From positions 2,604,001 through 2,668,000 of the forward strand of contig NZ_AP022598.1 of NCBI RefSeq assembly GCF_010725485.1: a DNA stretch of 64,000 bases. Reading direction: 5' to 3'. The position numbers were made by a program, and so were the translations under genes. The stretch comes from Mycolicibacterium parafortuitum. Its GTDB lineage: Bacteria > Actinomycetota > Actinomycetes > Mycobacteriales > Mycobacteriaceae. Positions 26,381 through 35,780 of the stretch are shown here, piece by piece; the stretch's first letter is position 1; each line of letters begins with the position of its first letter. Under the pieces are notes generated by a model. It made no database searches, had not been told where the DNA came from, and was given only the letters and a program-made list of their open reading frames with translations.

Positions 26381-26965
26381 TCAGGCCTGTGCGGGCTTGC
26401 GCTTCTTGCGCTTGACGGTGACGCTGCCCCACACCGACAGTCCCCGGATACGCACCACCGGGGCGCCGGGGGAGCCGTCGCCGTCGACACTGTCGTCGAA
26501 GCTGCCCATCACGCCGATCCCGCGCAGATCCACGTTGACCTCCGGCGGAACCAGGATCGTCTGCCCGCCCATGATCGAGTACGAGCGGATCTCCACCTCG
26601 GGGGCGGTGAAATCGGCGTAGCGCAGATCCACCACGCCGCCGCCCCACAGCGCGATGGTGGTCAGTCGTCGCGGCACGTTCCACCGACCGCGACGTTCGA
26701 ATCCACTCAGCAGCGCCAGCAGCACGCTCGACGGCGCGGGGCGGCACGGACCGCTGCGGCCGCGGGTCACCGCACCGGGCAGATCAGCCGACAGCCGGTC
26801 CAGCTCCTCGTAGGTTTGTGCCGCGTAAGCCCTGTTCAGGCGGTTCTCGTACTCGGTGAGGCCGAGCTTTCCCGATGCGGCGGCGTCGGTCAGTAACTGG
26901 GCAACCTGGATGCGATCGGTGTCGGCAGCGCGCATCGACCCACTTCTAGAGGCGGGCGTGCTCAT
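26381..26965 (-). CDS. DUF1707 protein with LiaF-like C-terminal domain (Rv0966c-like)
   Basis: 194 residues from ATG 26965. DUF1707 (about 10-62) carries MRAADTDRIQVAQLLTDAA and LGLTEYENRLNRAYAAQT. Two short hydrophobic stretches lie around 80-105, then a beta-rich DUF2154/LiaF-type region (VDLRYADFTAPEVEI, ITVPPEV-like, GIGVMGSF). Members sense or respond to cell-wall stress in other Gram-positives. A basic tail ends KRKKRKPAQA. It converges on the VWA gene with a 25-bp gap. Confidence 0.8.
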   Translation of the reverse strand: MSTPASRSGSMRAADTDRIQVAQLLTDAAASGKLGLTEYENRLNRAYAAQTYEELDRLSADLPGAVTRGRSGPCRPAPSSVLLALLSGFERRGRWNVPRRLTTIALWGGGVVDLRYADFTAPEVEIRSYSIMGGQTILVPPEVNVDLRGIGVMGSFDDSVDGDGSPGAPVVRIRGLSVWGSVTVKRKKRKPAQA

Positions 26966-27055
26966 CGTGACCTCATGCTCGTCGCTGCGCACATCGACCA
27001 CGAGCCTACGACGAACGTCGGCACATGCAAGTGCCTTGATCAAACTGTGAGCTGG

Positions 27056-27823
27056 TCAGCCCACCCAGCGTGGCGGCCGCTTCTCCAGGAATGCCTGCAT
27101 CCCCTCGCGGGCCTCCGCGGAGCAGAACAATGCTGCCGACTCCTGGGTCAATTTCTCTGCGTGCCGCTCGAAGTCGTCGATCACCGCCGCGGTCGTCAGT
27201 GCTTTGGCCGCGGCCAGCCCCTGCGGCGAACCTTGCACGATTGCGCCCGTCAGGTCCGCGACCGCGGCCGGGACGTCGTCGCAGGCCATCGTGACCAACC
27301 CGATGTCGGCGGCCTCGGCGGCCCCGAACTTCTCGCCGGTGACGAAATAGCGGCCCGCCGCGCGGGCGGTCAGCTTCGGCAGCAACGTCAGCGAGATGAT
27401 CGACGGCGCCAACCCGATCCGCGCCTCGGTCAACGCGAACGTGCTTGCGGCCCCGGCGACGACGATGTCGCACGCGCCGATCAGGCCGAGCCCGCCGGCC
27501 CGGACATGTCCGTCGATCGCGCCGAGGACCGGCAAGGGCAGCTCCAGGATCCGGCGCAACAGCGTGGTCATCTCCCGGGCCCGGTCGAGCGCCAGCTCCG
27601 ACGGGTCCCGGCCGGCCGCCTCACCCAGGTCGGCTCCCGCGCAGAACGTTCCGCCGGTGTGGCCGAGCACTACGACGCGCACCCCGGCGTCGTCGGCGGC
27701 GCGGGTCAGGCCGTCGTGGAGTTGCCCGACGAGTGCCGAGGACAGCGCATTGCGGTTGTGCGGCGAGTCCAGCGTCAGCCGTGCCACCGCGCCGTCGCGT
27801 TCATAGCGGACCAGGGTGCTCAT
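27056..27823 (-). CDS. echA7: Enoyl-CoA hydratase/isomerase family (EchA7-like)
   Basis: 255 residues. Crotonase fold with LDSPHNRNALSSALV, oxyanion-hole strands FCAGADL and IDGHVRAGGLGLIGACD, and the helix EARIGLAPSIIS. Last gene of the fadE12-type operon. In Atu/Liu pathways the matching enzyme hydrates a 3-methylglutaconyl-type CoA ester. ATG at 27823, 10 bp after the fadE12 stop; an upstream in-frame start is unlikely because it lies inside fadE12. Confidence 0.88.
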   Translation of the reverse strand: MSTLVRYERDGAVARLTLDSPHNRNALSSALVGQLHDGLTRAADDAGVRVVVLGHTGGTFCAGADLGEAAGRDPSELALDRAREMTTLLRRILELPLPVLGAIDGHVRAGGLGLIGACDIVVAGAASTFALTEARIGLAPSIISLTLLPKLTARAAGRYFVTGEKFGAAEAADIGLVTMACDDVPAAVADLTGAIVQGSPQGLAAAKALTTAAVIDDFERHAEKLTQESAALFCSAEAREGMQAFLEKRPPRWVG

Positions 27824-27833
27824 CAGAACCACC

Positions 27834-28994
27834 TCAGTACGACCGCGGAAGGCCCAGCGACGTCTGCGCGACAAAGTTCAGCACCATCTCTCGGCTCACC
27901 GGTGCGATGCGGGCCAGCCGCGACGCCGTCAGCATCGCCGCGACGCCGTACTCCTGGGTCAACCCGTTGCCGCCGAGGGACTGGACGGCCTGGTCGACCG
28001 CCCGCGCCGAGGCCTCACCCGCGGCGTACTTGGCCATGTTCGCCGCCTCGGCGGCGGCCGCGTCGTCACCCGTGTCGTAGAGCGCGGCGGCCTTCTGCAT
28101 CATCAGTTTCGCGAGCTCGATCTCGATGTGGTTCTGCGCCAACGGGTGTGACAACCCCTGGTGGGCGCCGATCGGGGTCTTCCACACCTGGCGACCCTTG
28201 ACGTATTCGACGGCCTTGCCCAGCGCGAACCGGCCCATACCGACCGCGCTGGCCGCGCCCATGATTCGCTCGGGGTTCAGGCCGGCGAACAGCTGGGCGA
28301 TCGCGGCGTCCTCGGACCCGACCAGCGCATCGGCAGGCAGCCGCACGTCGTCGAGGAACACCTGGAACTGGAATTCGGGGCTGACGATCTCCATCGGAAT
28401 CTTCGTATACGTGAAACCTGGTGTGTCCGTGGGGACGACGAACAACGCGGGCTTCAGATTGCCGGTTTTGTGATCTTCGGTGCGGCCGACGACCAGCACC
28501 GCCCGGGCCTGGTCCACCCCGGAGATGTACACCTTCTGCCCGGACAGGAGCCAGTCACTGCCGTCGCGGCGCGCCGTGGTGGTGATGCGGTGCGAGTTCG
28601 AGCCCGCATCGGGTTCGGTGATCGCGAAGGCCATCGTCAGCGTGCCATCGGCGATCCCGGGCAGCCAGCGTCTTTTCTGTTCGTCGGTGCCGAACTTCGC
28701 GATGATCGTGCCGTTGATGGCGGGGGAGACGACCATCATCAGCAGTGACGAACCGCCCGCCGCCAATTCCTCCATCACCAGGCTCAGCTCGTACATCCCG
28801 GCTCCGCCGCCGCCGTACTCCTCCGGCAGGTTGACCCCGATGAAGCCCAGTTTCCCTGCCTCGGCCCAGAGTTCGTCGGTGTGCCTGCCGCTACGGGCCT
28901 TCTCCAGGTAGTACTCCTGCCCGTAGCCCGCGACCATGGCGGCCACCGCGCTGCGCAGCGCCTGCTGTTCCTCGGTCTCGACGAAACCCGTCAT
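27834..28994 (-). CDS. fadE12: Acyl-CoA dehydrogenase (FadE12-like)
   Basis: 386 residues. FAD/acyl-CoA signatures are MAFAITEPDAGSNSH, LSGQKVYISGVDQA and QSLGGNGLTQEYGVAAMLT. Forms the alpha,beta-unsaturated acyl-CoA that the carboxylase or hydratase then uses. ATG at 28994 overlaps the accA2 stop (ATGA). Gene order fadE13-accD2-accA2-fadE12-echA7 is as remembered in M. tuberculosis. Confidence 0.9.
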   Translation of the reverse strand: MTGFVETEEQQALRSAVAAMVAGYGQEYYLEKARSGRHTDELWAEAGKLGFIGVNLPEEYGGGGAGMYELSLVMEELAAGGSSLLMMVVSPAINGTIIAKFGTDEQKRRWLPGIADGTLTMAFAITEPDAGSNSHRITTTARRDGSDWLLSGQKVYISGVDQARAVLVVGRTEDHKTGNLKPALFVVPTDTPGFTYTKIPMEIVSPEFQFQVFLDDVRLPADALVGSEDAAIAQLFAGLNPERIMGAASAVGMGRFALGKAVEYVKGRQVWKTPIGAHQGLSHPLAQNHIEIELAKLMMQKAAALYDTGDDAAAAEAANMAKYAAGEASARAVDQAVQSLGGNGLTQEYGVAAMLTASRLARIAPVSREMVLNFVAQTSLGLPRSY

Positions 28995-30958
28995 CGGCTT
29001 TCCTCTCCTGAATCCACCCGCGCCAGTACGGCGCCGACCTCGACCTGTTGTCCCGCCGACACGTTCAACTCGACCAACACACCGTCGGCCGGCGCGGCGA
29101 TGGTGTGCTCCATCTTCATCGCCTCCAGCCAGACCAGCGGCTGTCCCGCCCGCACCGTGTCGCCCTGCGCGGCGCCGACGCGCAGCACCGAGCCCGGCAT
29201 CGGTGCCAGCAGCGACCCGTGGGCGAGTGCGTCGTCCGGATCGGGGAATCGCGGAACCGCGGTGAAATGCACTGAGCCACCTGGGGAGTCGACATAGACG
29301 TCCGATCCGTGCCGGCACACGTCGAACGGCCGGTCCACCCCGGCGGCGGTCAGCACGACGTGCCCGGGAGACGCCGACACCAGGCCGACGTCGTCGTGGC
29401 CGTCGATAACCACGCCGGTGCGGGTGAATCGGTACCGGACCTCGTGCAGTTCACCGCCGGGTTGCTGAAAGTCCTTGCGCTGGAAGCCCGACGTGAGGTT
29501 GCGCCATCCGCTGCCCACCGCGGCGAGCGCCGTGGCGGTGGCCCGGTTGTGTGCCGCGTCGGCCAGCGCAGCAGCGATCGCCGACAAGGTGGCCGTCCGC
29601 TCGTCGGCAACCGGGCGCGCCAGCAGATCGAGCCCGTGCGCGTCGAAAAAGGCGGTATCGGTCGCCCCGTCGAGAAACGCCGGGTGGCGAAGCACGTTGA
29701 CGAGCAGGTCGCGGTTGGTGCGCACCCCGTGAATCCGGGAGCGGGTCAACGCATCGGCGAGCAGCGCCGCGGCCTGGCGACGGGTCGGGGCGTAGGACAC
29801 CACCTTGGCGATCATCGGATCGTAGAACACCGAGATGGCCGAACCGTCCGTGACGCCGGAGTCCAGGCGCACCCCGGACCGCTCGATCAGGCCGAACTCG
29901 GTACCCGCCGCCGGGACGGCGAAGTGCGACACCGTGCCCGCCTGCGGCTGCCAGTTGTTGGCCGGGTCCTCCGCGTAGAGCCGTGCCTCGATGGCGGCGC
30001 CCCGCGCCGGCGGCGGTGTCGAGGCAAGCGGGGTGCCCTCGGCGACCGCGAGTTGCACCTCGACGAGATCGAGTCCGGTCGTCAGCTCGGTGACCGGATG
30101 TTCGACCTGCAGGCGGGTGTTCATCTCCAGGAAGTAGAAGTCTCCGGTTCCGGACGCCATGAACTCGACCGTCCCTGCCCCGGTGTATCCGATCGCGGTC
30201 GCCGCCAGCCGCGCGGCGGCGAACAGCTTGTCCCGCATGCCCGGATGACGCTCGACAAGCGGGGACGGCGCTTCCTCGATGATCTTCTGGTGCCTGCGCT
30301 GGATCGAGCATTCCCGCTCGCCGACCGACCACACCGTGCCGTGCGCGTCGGCCATCACCTGCACCTCGACGTGGTGGCCTGCCTCGAGATAGCGCTCGCA
30401 GAACACCGTCGGATCGCCGAACGCCGACTGCGCCTCCCGCCGCGCCGCGGCCACCTGGGCGTCCAGCTCGGTCAGCTCACGGACCACCCGCATGCCGCGG
30501 CCGCCGCCGCCCGCCGACGCCTTGACCAGCACAGGCAGCATCTCGGCCGTCACCGCGGACGGGTCGAGTTCGTCGAGCACCGGCACACCGGCGGCCGACA
30601 TGATCTTCTTGGCCTCGATCTTCGACCCCATCGCTGCCACCGCGGCCACGGGCGGTCCGATCCACGTCAATCCAGCCCGCTGTACCGCGGCGGCGAAATC
30701 CGGGTTCTCGGAAAGGAACCCGTAGCCGGGGTGGATCGCGTCGGCACCGGAGGCGAGTGCGGCATCGATGAGCTGCGCCGCATCGAGATAGCCGCGCGTG
30801 CCGTCCAGTCGCACCCGCGCGTCCGCCTCGGCGACGTGCAGCGCCCCGGCGTCCGGATCCGTGTAGACGGCGACGGTGCCGATGCCCAGGCGTCGACAGG
30901 TCGCGAACACCCGTCGGGCGATCTCGCCGCGGTTGGCCACCAGAACCCGGGTGATCAT
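28991..30958 (-). CDS. accA2: Acyl-CoA carboxylase alpha subunit (biotin carboxylase + BCCP)
   Basis: 655 residues. Biotin carboxylase domain (1 to about 450) begins ITRVLVANRGEIARRVF, with the ATP-grasp loop KASAGGGGRGM and the motif EMNTRLQVEHPVTE. The C-terminal BCCP domain has EAMKMEH with the biotinylated Lys at 615. Works with AccD2. Comparable size to 3-methylcrotonyl-/geranyl-CoA carboxylase alpha subunits. ATG at 30958. Confidence 0.93.
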   Translation of the reverse strand: MITRVLVANRGEIARRVFATCRRLGIGTVAVYTDPDAGALHVAEADARVRLDGTRGYLDAAQLIDAALASGADAIHPGYGFLSENPDFAAAVQRAGLTWIGPPVAAVAAMGSKIEAKKIMSAAGVPVLDELDPSAVTAEMLPVLVKASAGGGGRGMRVVRELTELDAQVAAARREAQSAFGDPTVFCERYLEAGHHVEVQVMADAHGTVWSVGERECSIQRRHQKIIEEAPSPLVERHPGMRDKLFAAARLAATAIGYTGAGTVEFMASGTGDFYFLEMNTRLQVEHPVTELTTGLDLVEVQLAVAEGTPLASTPPPARGAAIEARLYAEDPANNWQPQAGTVSHFAVPAAGTEFGLIERSGVRLDSGVTDGSAISVFYDPMIAKVVSYAPTRRQAAALLADALTRSRIHGVRTNRDLLVNVLRHPAFLDGATDTAFFDAHGLDLLARPVADERTATLSAIAAALADAAHNRATATALAAVGSGWRNLTSGFQRKDFQQPGGELHEVRYRFTRTGVVIDGHDDVGLVSASPGHVVLTAAGVDRPFDVCRHGSDVYVDSPGGSVHFTAVPRFPDPDDALAHGSLLAPMPGSVLRVGAAQGDTVRAGQPLVWLEAMKMEHTIAAPADGVLVELNVSAGQQVEVGAVLARVDSGEESR

Positions 30959-30984
30959 GTGCGTCTCCTCTGCGGACATCGCGC

Positions 30985-32577
30985 TCACATCCGGAAGACG
31001 CCGAAGTTCGACGTCCCCTCGATCGGGCCGCTGGCGATGGCGGACAGGCACATCCCCAGCACGGTGCGGGTGTCGCGGGGGTCGATCACGCCGTCGTCGT
31101 AGAGCCGCCCGGACAGGAACATCGGTAGCGACTCGGCCTCGATCTGCGCCTCGACCGCGGCCCGCAGCGCCGCATCGGCGGCCTCGTCGACCTGCCCGCC
31201 GCGGGCCTCGGTGGCCGCGCGGTTGACGATGGACAGCACCCCGGCGAGCTGGGTCCCGCCCATCACTGCGGATTTCGCGCTGGGCCAGGCGAACAGGAAC
31301 CGCGGGTCGTAGGCGCGTCCGCACATGCCGTAATGCCCGGCGCCGTAGGAGGCCCCGATGAGCAGCGAGATGTGCGGCACGGTCGAATTGGACACCGCGT
31401 TGATCATCATCGAGCCGTGCTTGACCATGCCGCGCTCCTCGTAGGCCCTGCCCACCATGTAGCCGGTGGTGTTGTGCAGGAACAACAACGGGGTGTCGGA
31501 GCGGTTGGCGAGCTGGATGAACTGGGTGGCCTTCTGGGACTCCTCGCTGAACAGCACCCCACGCGCATTGGCCAGGATTCCCAGCGGATAGCCGTGCAGG
31601 TTGGCCCACCCGGTCACCAGCGAGCCGCCGTAAAGCGGCTTGAACTCGTCGAAGTCCGATCCGTCGACGATCCGCGCGATCACCTCCCGCGGATCGAACG
31701 GGATCCTCAGATCCGGTGGCACGATGCCGATCAACTCGTCCTCGTCGAACACCGGCGGGTCGAAAGACCCAGGAGCCGGGCCCTGTTTGCGCCAGTTGAG
31801 CCGGGCCACGATGCGGCGTCCGATGCGCAGCGCGTCGAGCTCGTCGACGGCGAGGTAATCACCGAGACCCGATGTGCGGGAGTGCATCTCGGCACCGCCG
31901 AGTGACTCGTCGTCGGATTCCTCGCCGGTGGCCATCTTCACCAGCGGCGGGCCGGCAAGGAACACCTTCGAGCGTTCTCTGATCATCACGACGTGATCGG
32001 ACATGCCAGGGATGTAGGCGCCGCCCGCGGTCGAATTACCGAACACCAGCGCGATGGTCGGGATGCCGGCCGCCGAGAGCCGGGTCAGATCGCGGAACAT
32101 CTGCCCGCCCGGGATGAAGATCTCCTTCTGTGTCGGCAGGTCGGCCCCGCCGGATTCCACCAGCGAGATCACCGGCAGCCGGTTCTGGAACGCGATCTGG
32201 TTCGCGCGCAGGATCTTCCGTAATGTCCACGGGTTGCTGGTACCGCCCTTGACGGTCGGGTCGTTGGCGACGAGCAGGCATTCGACGCCTTCGACGACGC
32301 CGATGCCGGTCACCACGCTGGCGCCGACGGTGAAGTCGGTGCCCCACGCCGCGAGCGGGCTGAGTTCCAGGAACGGCGAATCCGGGTCGAGCAGCGCCTC
32401 GATCCGCTCCCTGGCGGTCATCTTGCCGCGCGCGTGGTGTCGGGCGACGTACTTCTCACCGCCGCCTGCCAACGCCTTCGCGTGCTCGGAGTCCAGCTCG
32501 GCGAGTTTGACCGCCATCGCATCGGCCGCCTCGGTATAGGCGGGGGAGCGGAGGTCGACAGTCGACTTGAGCCTCAT
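30985..32577 (-). CDS. accD2: Acyl-CoA carboxylase beta subunit (carboxyltransferase)
   Basis: 530 residues with tandem crotonase-like carboxyltransferase halves: ARGKMTARERIEALLDP, VESGGADLPTQ, GNSTAGGAYIPGMSDH and ASYGAGHYGMCGRAYDPRF. The Ser-Gly-Gly-Ala/AGGAYxPGMSD pattern is that of 3-methylcrotonyl-CoA and geranyl-CoA carboxylases. ATG at 32577 overlaps the fadE13 stop, so the genes are coupled. Substrate inferred to be a methyl-branched enoyl-CoA. Confidence 0.93.
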   Translation of the reverse strand: MRLKSTVDLRSPAYTEAADAMAVKLAELDSEHAKALAGGGEKYVARHHARGKMTARERIEALLDPDSPFLELSPLAAWGTDFTVGASVVTGIGVVEGVECLLVANDPTVKGGTSNPWTLRKILRANQIAFQNRLPVISLVESGGADLPTQKEIFIPGGQMFRDLTRLSAAGIPTIALVFGNSTAGGAYIPGMSDHVVMIRERSKVFLAGPPLVKMATGEESDDESLGGAEMHSRTSGLGDYLAVDELDALRIGRRIVARLNWRKQGPAPGSFDPPVFDEDELIGIVPPDLRIPFDPREVIARIVDGSDFDEFKPLYGGSLVTGWANLHGYPLGILANARGVLFSEESQKATQFIQLANRSDTPLLFLHNTTGYMVGRAYEERGMVKHGSMMINAVSNSTVPHISLLIGASYGAGHYGMCGRAYDPRFLFAWPSAKSAVMGGTQLAGVLSIVNRAATEARGGQVDEAADAALRAAVEAQIEAESLPMFLSGRLYDDGVIDPRDTRTVLGMCLSAIASGPIEGTSNFGVFRM

Positions 32578-33812
32578 GCGTGATATCCCAACGTCTTGGC
32601 GGCCAGCGAGGTGAGGATCTCGGTGGTTCCGCCGCCGATTCCCAGGATGCGCATATCGCGGTACTGGCGCTCGACCTCGGACTCGGCCATGTAGCCCATA
32701 CCGCCGAACAGCTGCACCGCCTGGTGCGCCACCCACTCACCGGCCTCGACGGCGGTGTTCTTGGCGAAGCAGACCTCGGCGATCAGATTCGTCTCACCGG
32801 GGCCTGATGTCGCCGCCGCAGCGGCTCCGGGGCCTGATGTCGCCGCCGGGGCGGCTTCGGGGCCGGATGTCGCCGCCGGGGCGGCTCCGGCGAGCTGCCG
32901 CTCGACGACGTGTCGGGTGTAGACCCGGGCCACGTCGATGCGGCGCGCCATCTCGGCGAGGGTGTTCTGCACCGACTGCCGGCTGAGCAGCGGCCTGCCG
33001 AAGGTTTCACGGTTGCGGCACCAGTCGACGGTCAGGTCCAGGCAGCGTTGGGCACTCGAATATGCCTGCGCGGCAAGGCCGACACGTTCGGAGACGAACG
33101 CGGCCGCGATCTGCAGAAAGCCGGTGTCCTCGGCGCCCACCAGGTTGGCGGCCGGAACCCGCACGTCGGTGTAGGACAGTTCGGCGGTATCCGAGGACCG
33201 CCAGCCCATCTTGTCGAGCTTGCGCGTCACCTCGAAGCCGGGTGTGCCCTTGTCCACGACGATCAGCGAAATCCCGTCGGCCCCAGGGGCTCCCGTGCGC
33301 GCCGCGGTGACGACGTAGTCGGCGCGCACACCGGAGGTGATGTAGGTCTTCGCGCCGTTGAGGATGTAGTCGTCACCGTCGCGGACCGCGCGCGTGGTCA
33401 GGTGCCCGACGTCGGATCCGCCGCCGGGTTCGGTGATGGCCAGCGAGCCGATCTTCTCGCCGCGCAGCGTCGGACGGACATAGGTGTCGATCAGGTGTTC
33501 GTCACCGGAGGCGATCATGTGCGGCACCGCGATCCCTGAGGTGAACAACGATGCGAAAACCCCGCCCGGGGCGCCGGACTGGTGCATCTCCTCGCAGATG
33601 ATCACCGCGTCGGCGCCGTCACCGCCGTCACCGCCGACGGCTTCCGGGAACCCGGCGCCGAGCAGTCCGGCCCGCGCCGCGCTGCGGTGCAGCGCGCGGG
33701 GCAACTCGCCGGAGCGCTCCCACTCGTCGACGTGCGGTACCACCTCGCGTTCGACGAATGCCCGCACCGTTTTTCGCAGCGCGTCCCGCTCGGGGGTGGT
33801 CCAGATGCTCAT
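32574..33812 (-). CDS. fadE13: Acyl-CoA dehydrogenase with internal repeat insertion (FadE13-like)
   Basis: 412 residues, longer than usual because of an Ala/Pro/Ser/Thr-rich segment of about 33 residues near position 310-345 (repeated PAATSGPxAA). The rest is canonical: LAITEPGGGSDVGHL, LNGAKTYITSGVRADYVV, and VQLFGGMGYMAESEVERQYRD. The insertion sits in the C-terminal helical domain just after VERQLAG, probably a surface loop. Its stop overlaps accD2; its start overlaps the AtuA-like gene stop. Confidence 0.9.
   Translation of the reverse strand: MSIWTTPERDALRKTVRAFVEREVVPHVDEWERSGELPRALHRSAARAGLLGAGFPEAVGGDGGDGADAVIICEEMHQSGAPGGVFASLFTSGIAVPHMIASGDEHLIDTYVRPTLRGEKIGSLAITEPGGGSDVGHLTTRAVRDGDDYILNGAKTYITSGVRADYVVTAARTGAPGADGISLIVVDKGTPGFEVTRKLDKMGWRSSDTAELSYTDVRVPAANLVGAEDTGFLQIAAAFVSERVGLAAQAYSSAQRCLDLTVDWCRNRETFGRPLLSRQSVQNTLAEMARRIDVARVYTRHVVERQLAGAAPAATSGPEAAPAATSGPGAAAAATSGPGETNLIAEVCFAKNTAVEAGEWVAHQAVQLFGGMGYMAESEVERQYRDMRILGIGGGTTEILTSLAAKTLGYHA
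32797..32890. repeat. In-frame 30-bp minisatellite inside fadE13
   Basis: Three tandem 30-bp units (32797-32826, 32827-32856, 32857-32886) and a 4-bp start of a fourth. Each shares GGATGTCGCCGCCG-like cores with one to four differences. They encode about ten residues each (PAATSGPxAA) and keep the frame. Copy number may vary between strains. Confidence 0.85.
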
Positions 33813-35557
33813 TCGAGTAGCTCCTCGGGAATGTCGACATACCGGCTCCGCAGCCATTCGCCGAGCCCCTTGGCCTGCGGGTCGAACCGGGCCTGGTAGG
33901 CCACGCCCTCACCGAGGATCCCGTCGATCACGAAGTTCAGCGCCCGCAGGTTCGGCAGCACATGGCGGGTGACCGGCAGGCCCGCGGCTTCGGGCAACAG
34001 GTCACGCAGCTTGTCCACGGTCAGGGTGTGGGCCAGCCATGGCCATTGCGCGGGATCGCGCACCCAGACCCCGACGTTCGCGCTGCCGCCCTTGTCGCCG
34101 CTGCGGGCACCGGCGATGGCGCCGAGCGGGACCCGGCGCGTCGTTCTCGGGTCGCCGGGGAGCGGGACGTCCGGTTCCGGCACCGGCGCGAGCTCCAAGG
34201 TCTCGGACGCGGCGTCGACGGTGACGCGGCCCCCGGCTGGGAGGACCGCGACATGCGTGACCTCGTGGGCAGGCACGTACGCGGCGGTGAACACGCCGTA
34301 GACCTGTCCGTCGCCTGGGGGAGCAGTCGTCGTGAACCCGGGATAGCTGGCCAGTGCGAGTTCGACCGCGGCGGACGAGAACTGTCGTCCGACGGTGTTC
34401 GGATCGGGATCGCGGACCACGCAGCGCAGCAGCGCGCTCGCGGTCTGCTCGGTGTCGGCGTCTGGGTGGTCGGTGCGCGCCAACGACCAGTCGACCTCGG
34501 CCGGCCGCACCGGCAAACCGGATTCGAGCTGGTGACGCACGAGCTCGGCCTTGGCGTCGATGTCGAGCCCGGTCAGCACGAACGTCATCTCGTTGCGGAA
34601 GCCGCCGAGGCTGTTCAGCGACACCTTCAGCGCCGGGGGTGGCGGCTCGCCTTTGACCCCGCTGATCCGGACACGGTCGGCACCGTCGGCTGACAGCGTG
34701 ATGCTGTCGACCCGAAGGGTCGCGTCCGGGTTCGCGTAGCGGGCGCCGGCGATCTCGTAGAGCAGCTGGGCGGTGACGGTGTCGCGGGTGACCGCGCCGC
34801 CGGTCCCGTCGTGCTTGGTGATCACCGAGGACCCGTCGCGGTGGATCTCGGCGATCGGGAAGCCGGGGTGGGCCAGCGCGCCGAGGTCGGGGAAGTCGCG
34901 CGCGAAGAAGGAGTAGTTGCCTCCGGTGGCCTGCGTGCCGCACTCGATCACGTGACCGGCTGCCACCGCACCGGCGATGCGGTCGTAATCGGTTCTGTCC
35001 CAGCCGAAGTGCGCGGCCGCCGCGCCGACGGTCACGGACGCGTCGGTGACCCGGCCGGTGACGACGATGTCGGCGCCTGCGGCGAGGCATTCGACGATGC
35101 CCCACGCGCCCAGGTACGCGTTCGCGGTCAGGGGTGCCCCCAGGCCGAGCTCGCCGGCCCTCGGCAGCAGGTCATCGCCCTCGACGTGGGCGACCGCCAC
35201 GGCGATGCCCAACCGGCCGGCCAGCGCGCGGACGGCGTCGGCCAGGCCGGCGGGGTTGAGCCCGCCGGCGTTGGTGACGATGCGGACCCCGCGGTCCTTG
35301 GCCAAGCCGAGGCAGTCTTCGAGCTGGCGCAGGAACGTCCTGGCGTAGCCGCGGTCCGCATTCTTCATCCGGTCCCGGCCGAGGATGAGCATGGTGAGCT
35401 CGGCGAGGTAGTCGCCGGTGAGGTAGTCCAGCCCGCCGTCGGTGAGCATCTCGCGCATGGCGGCCAAGCGGTCCCCGTAGAAGCCCGAGCAGTTGCCGAT
35501 GCGCGCGGGGGTGTGGAGCGGGGCGCCGGAGCGCCCGGAGTTCACCGCAGTCGTCAC
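33809..35557 (-). CDS. AtuA-family (DUF1446) protein, Rv0976c-like
   Basis: About 582 residues. The N-terminal AtuA/DUF1446 domain (1 to about 445) has RIGNCSGFYGDRLAAMREML, YLAELTMLILGRDR and VTGRVTDASVTVGAAAAHFGW. The C-terminal domain (about 470-582) has GARSGDKGGSANVGVW. AtuA is required for acyclic terpene (citronellol/geraniol) utilisation in Pseudomonas, though its reaction is uncertain. First gene of the operon. GTG at 35557 is preferred, with GAGGAG upstream. A near-palindrome lies 37 bp upstream. Confidence 0.85.
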   Translation of the reverse strand: MTTAVNSGRSGAPLHTPARIGNCSGFYGDRLAAMREMLTDGGLDYLTGDYLAELTMLILGRDRMKNADRGYARTFLRQLEDCLGLAKDRGVRIVTNAGGLNPAGLADAVRALAGRLGIAVAVAHVEGDDLLPRAGELGLGAPLTANAYLGAWGIVECLAAGADIVVTGRVTDASVTVGAAAAHFGWDRTDYDRIAGAVAAGHVIECGTQATGGNYSFFARDFPDLGALAHPGFPIAEIHRDGSSVITKHDGTGGAVTRDTVTAQLLYEIAGARYANPDATLRVDSITLSADGADRVRISGVKGEPPPPALKVSLNSLGGFRNEMTFVLTGLDIDAKAELVRHQLESGLPVRPAEVDWSLARTDHPDADTEQTASALLRCVVRDPDPNTVGRQFSSAAVELALASYPGFTTTAPPGDGQVYGVFTAAYVPAHEVTHVAVLPAGGRVTVDAASETLELAPVPEPDVPLPGDPRTTRRVPLGAIAGARSGDKGGSANVGVWVRDPAQWPWLAHTLTVDKLRDLLPEAAGLPVTRHVLPNLRALNFVIDGILGEGVAYQARFDPQAKGLGEWLRSRYVDIPEELLE

Positions 35558-35593
35558 ACCCACTCCTCGCCCGTGAATCCGGTCACAGCAACC

Positions 35594-35609
35594 AACCAAC
35601 CGGTAGGTT
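35594..35609 (-). promoter_or_regulatory. Near-perfect 16-bp palindrome upstream of the AtuA/acyl-CoA operon
   Basis: AACCAACCGGTAGGTT is symmetrical except at one base pair per arm (AACC-W-ACCGGT-W-GGTT). It lies 37-52 bp before the GTG of the operon. It looks like a TetR-family operator, as is common for acyl-CoA catabolic operons. No regulator gene is adjacent. Confidence 0.6.
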
Positions 35610-35780
35610 AATAGGTACCGCCGGTATCAAGTCAAGGATTTGGTCGCCGCGGCGTCGGAGCGGGCCGCGGAGTTTGGAGCGCGCCGAGCCCACCGGTTAT
35701 TCTGAACGGCAATTGCCAGTGCCAGAGTTGTGTCCAAGACTCGCGCAGGCATCCTCACCCCGAACAGATGGAGCTCGATC

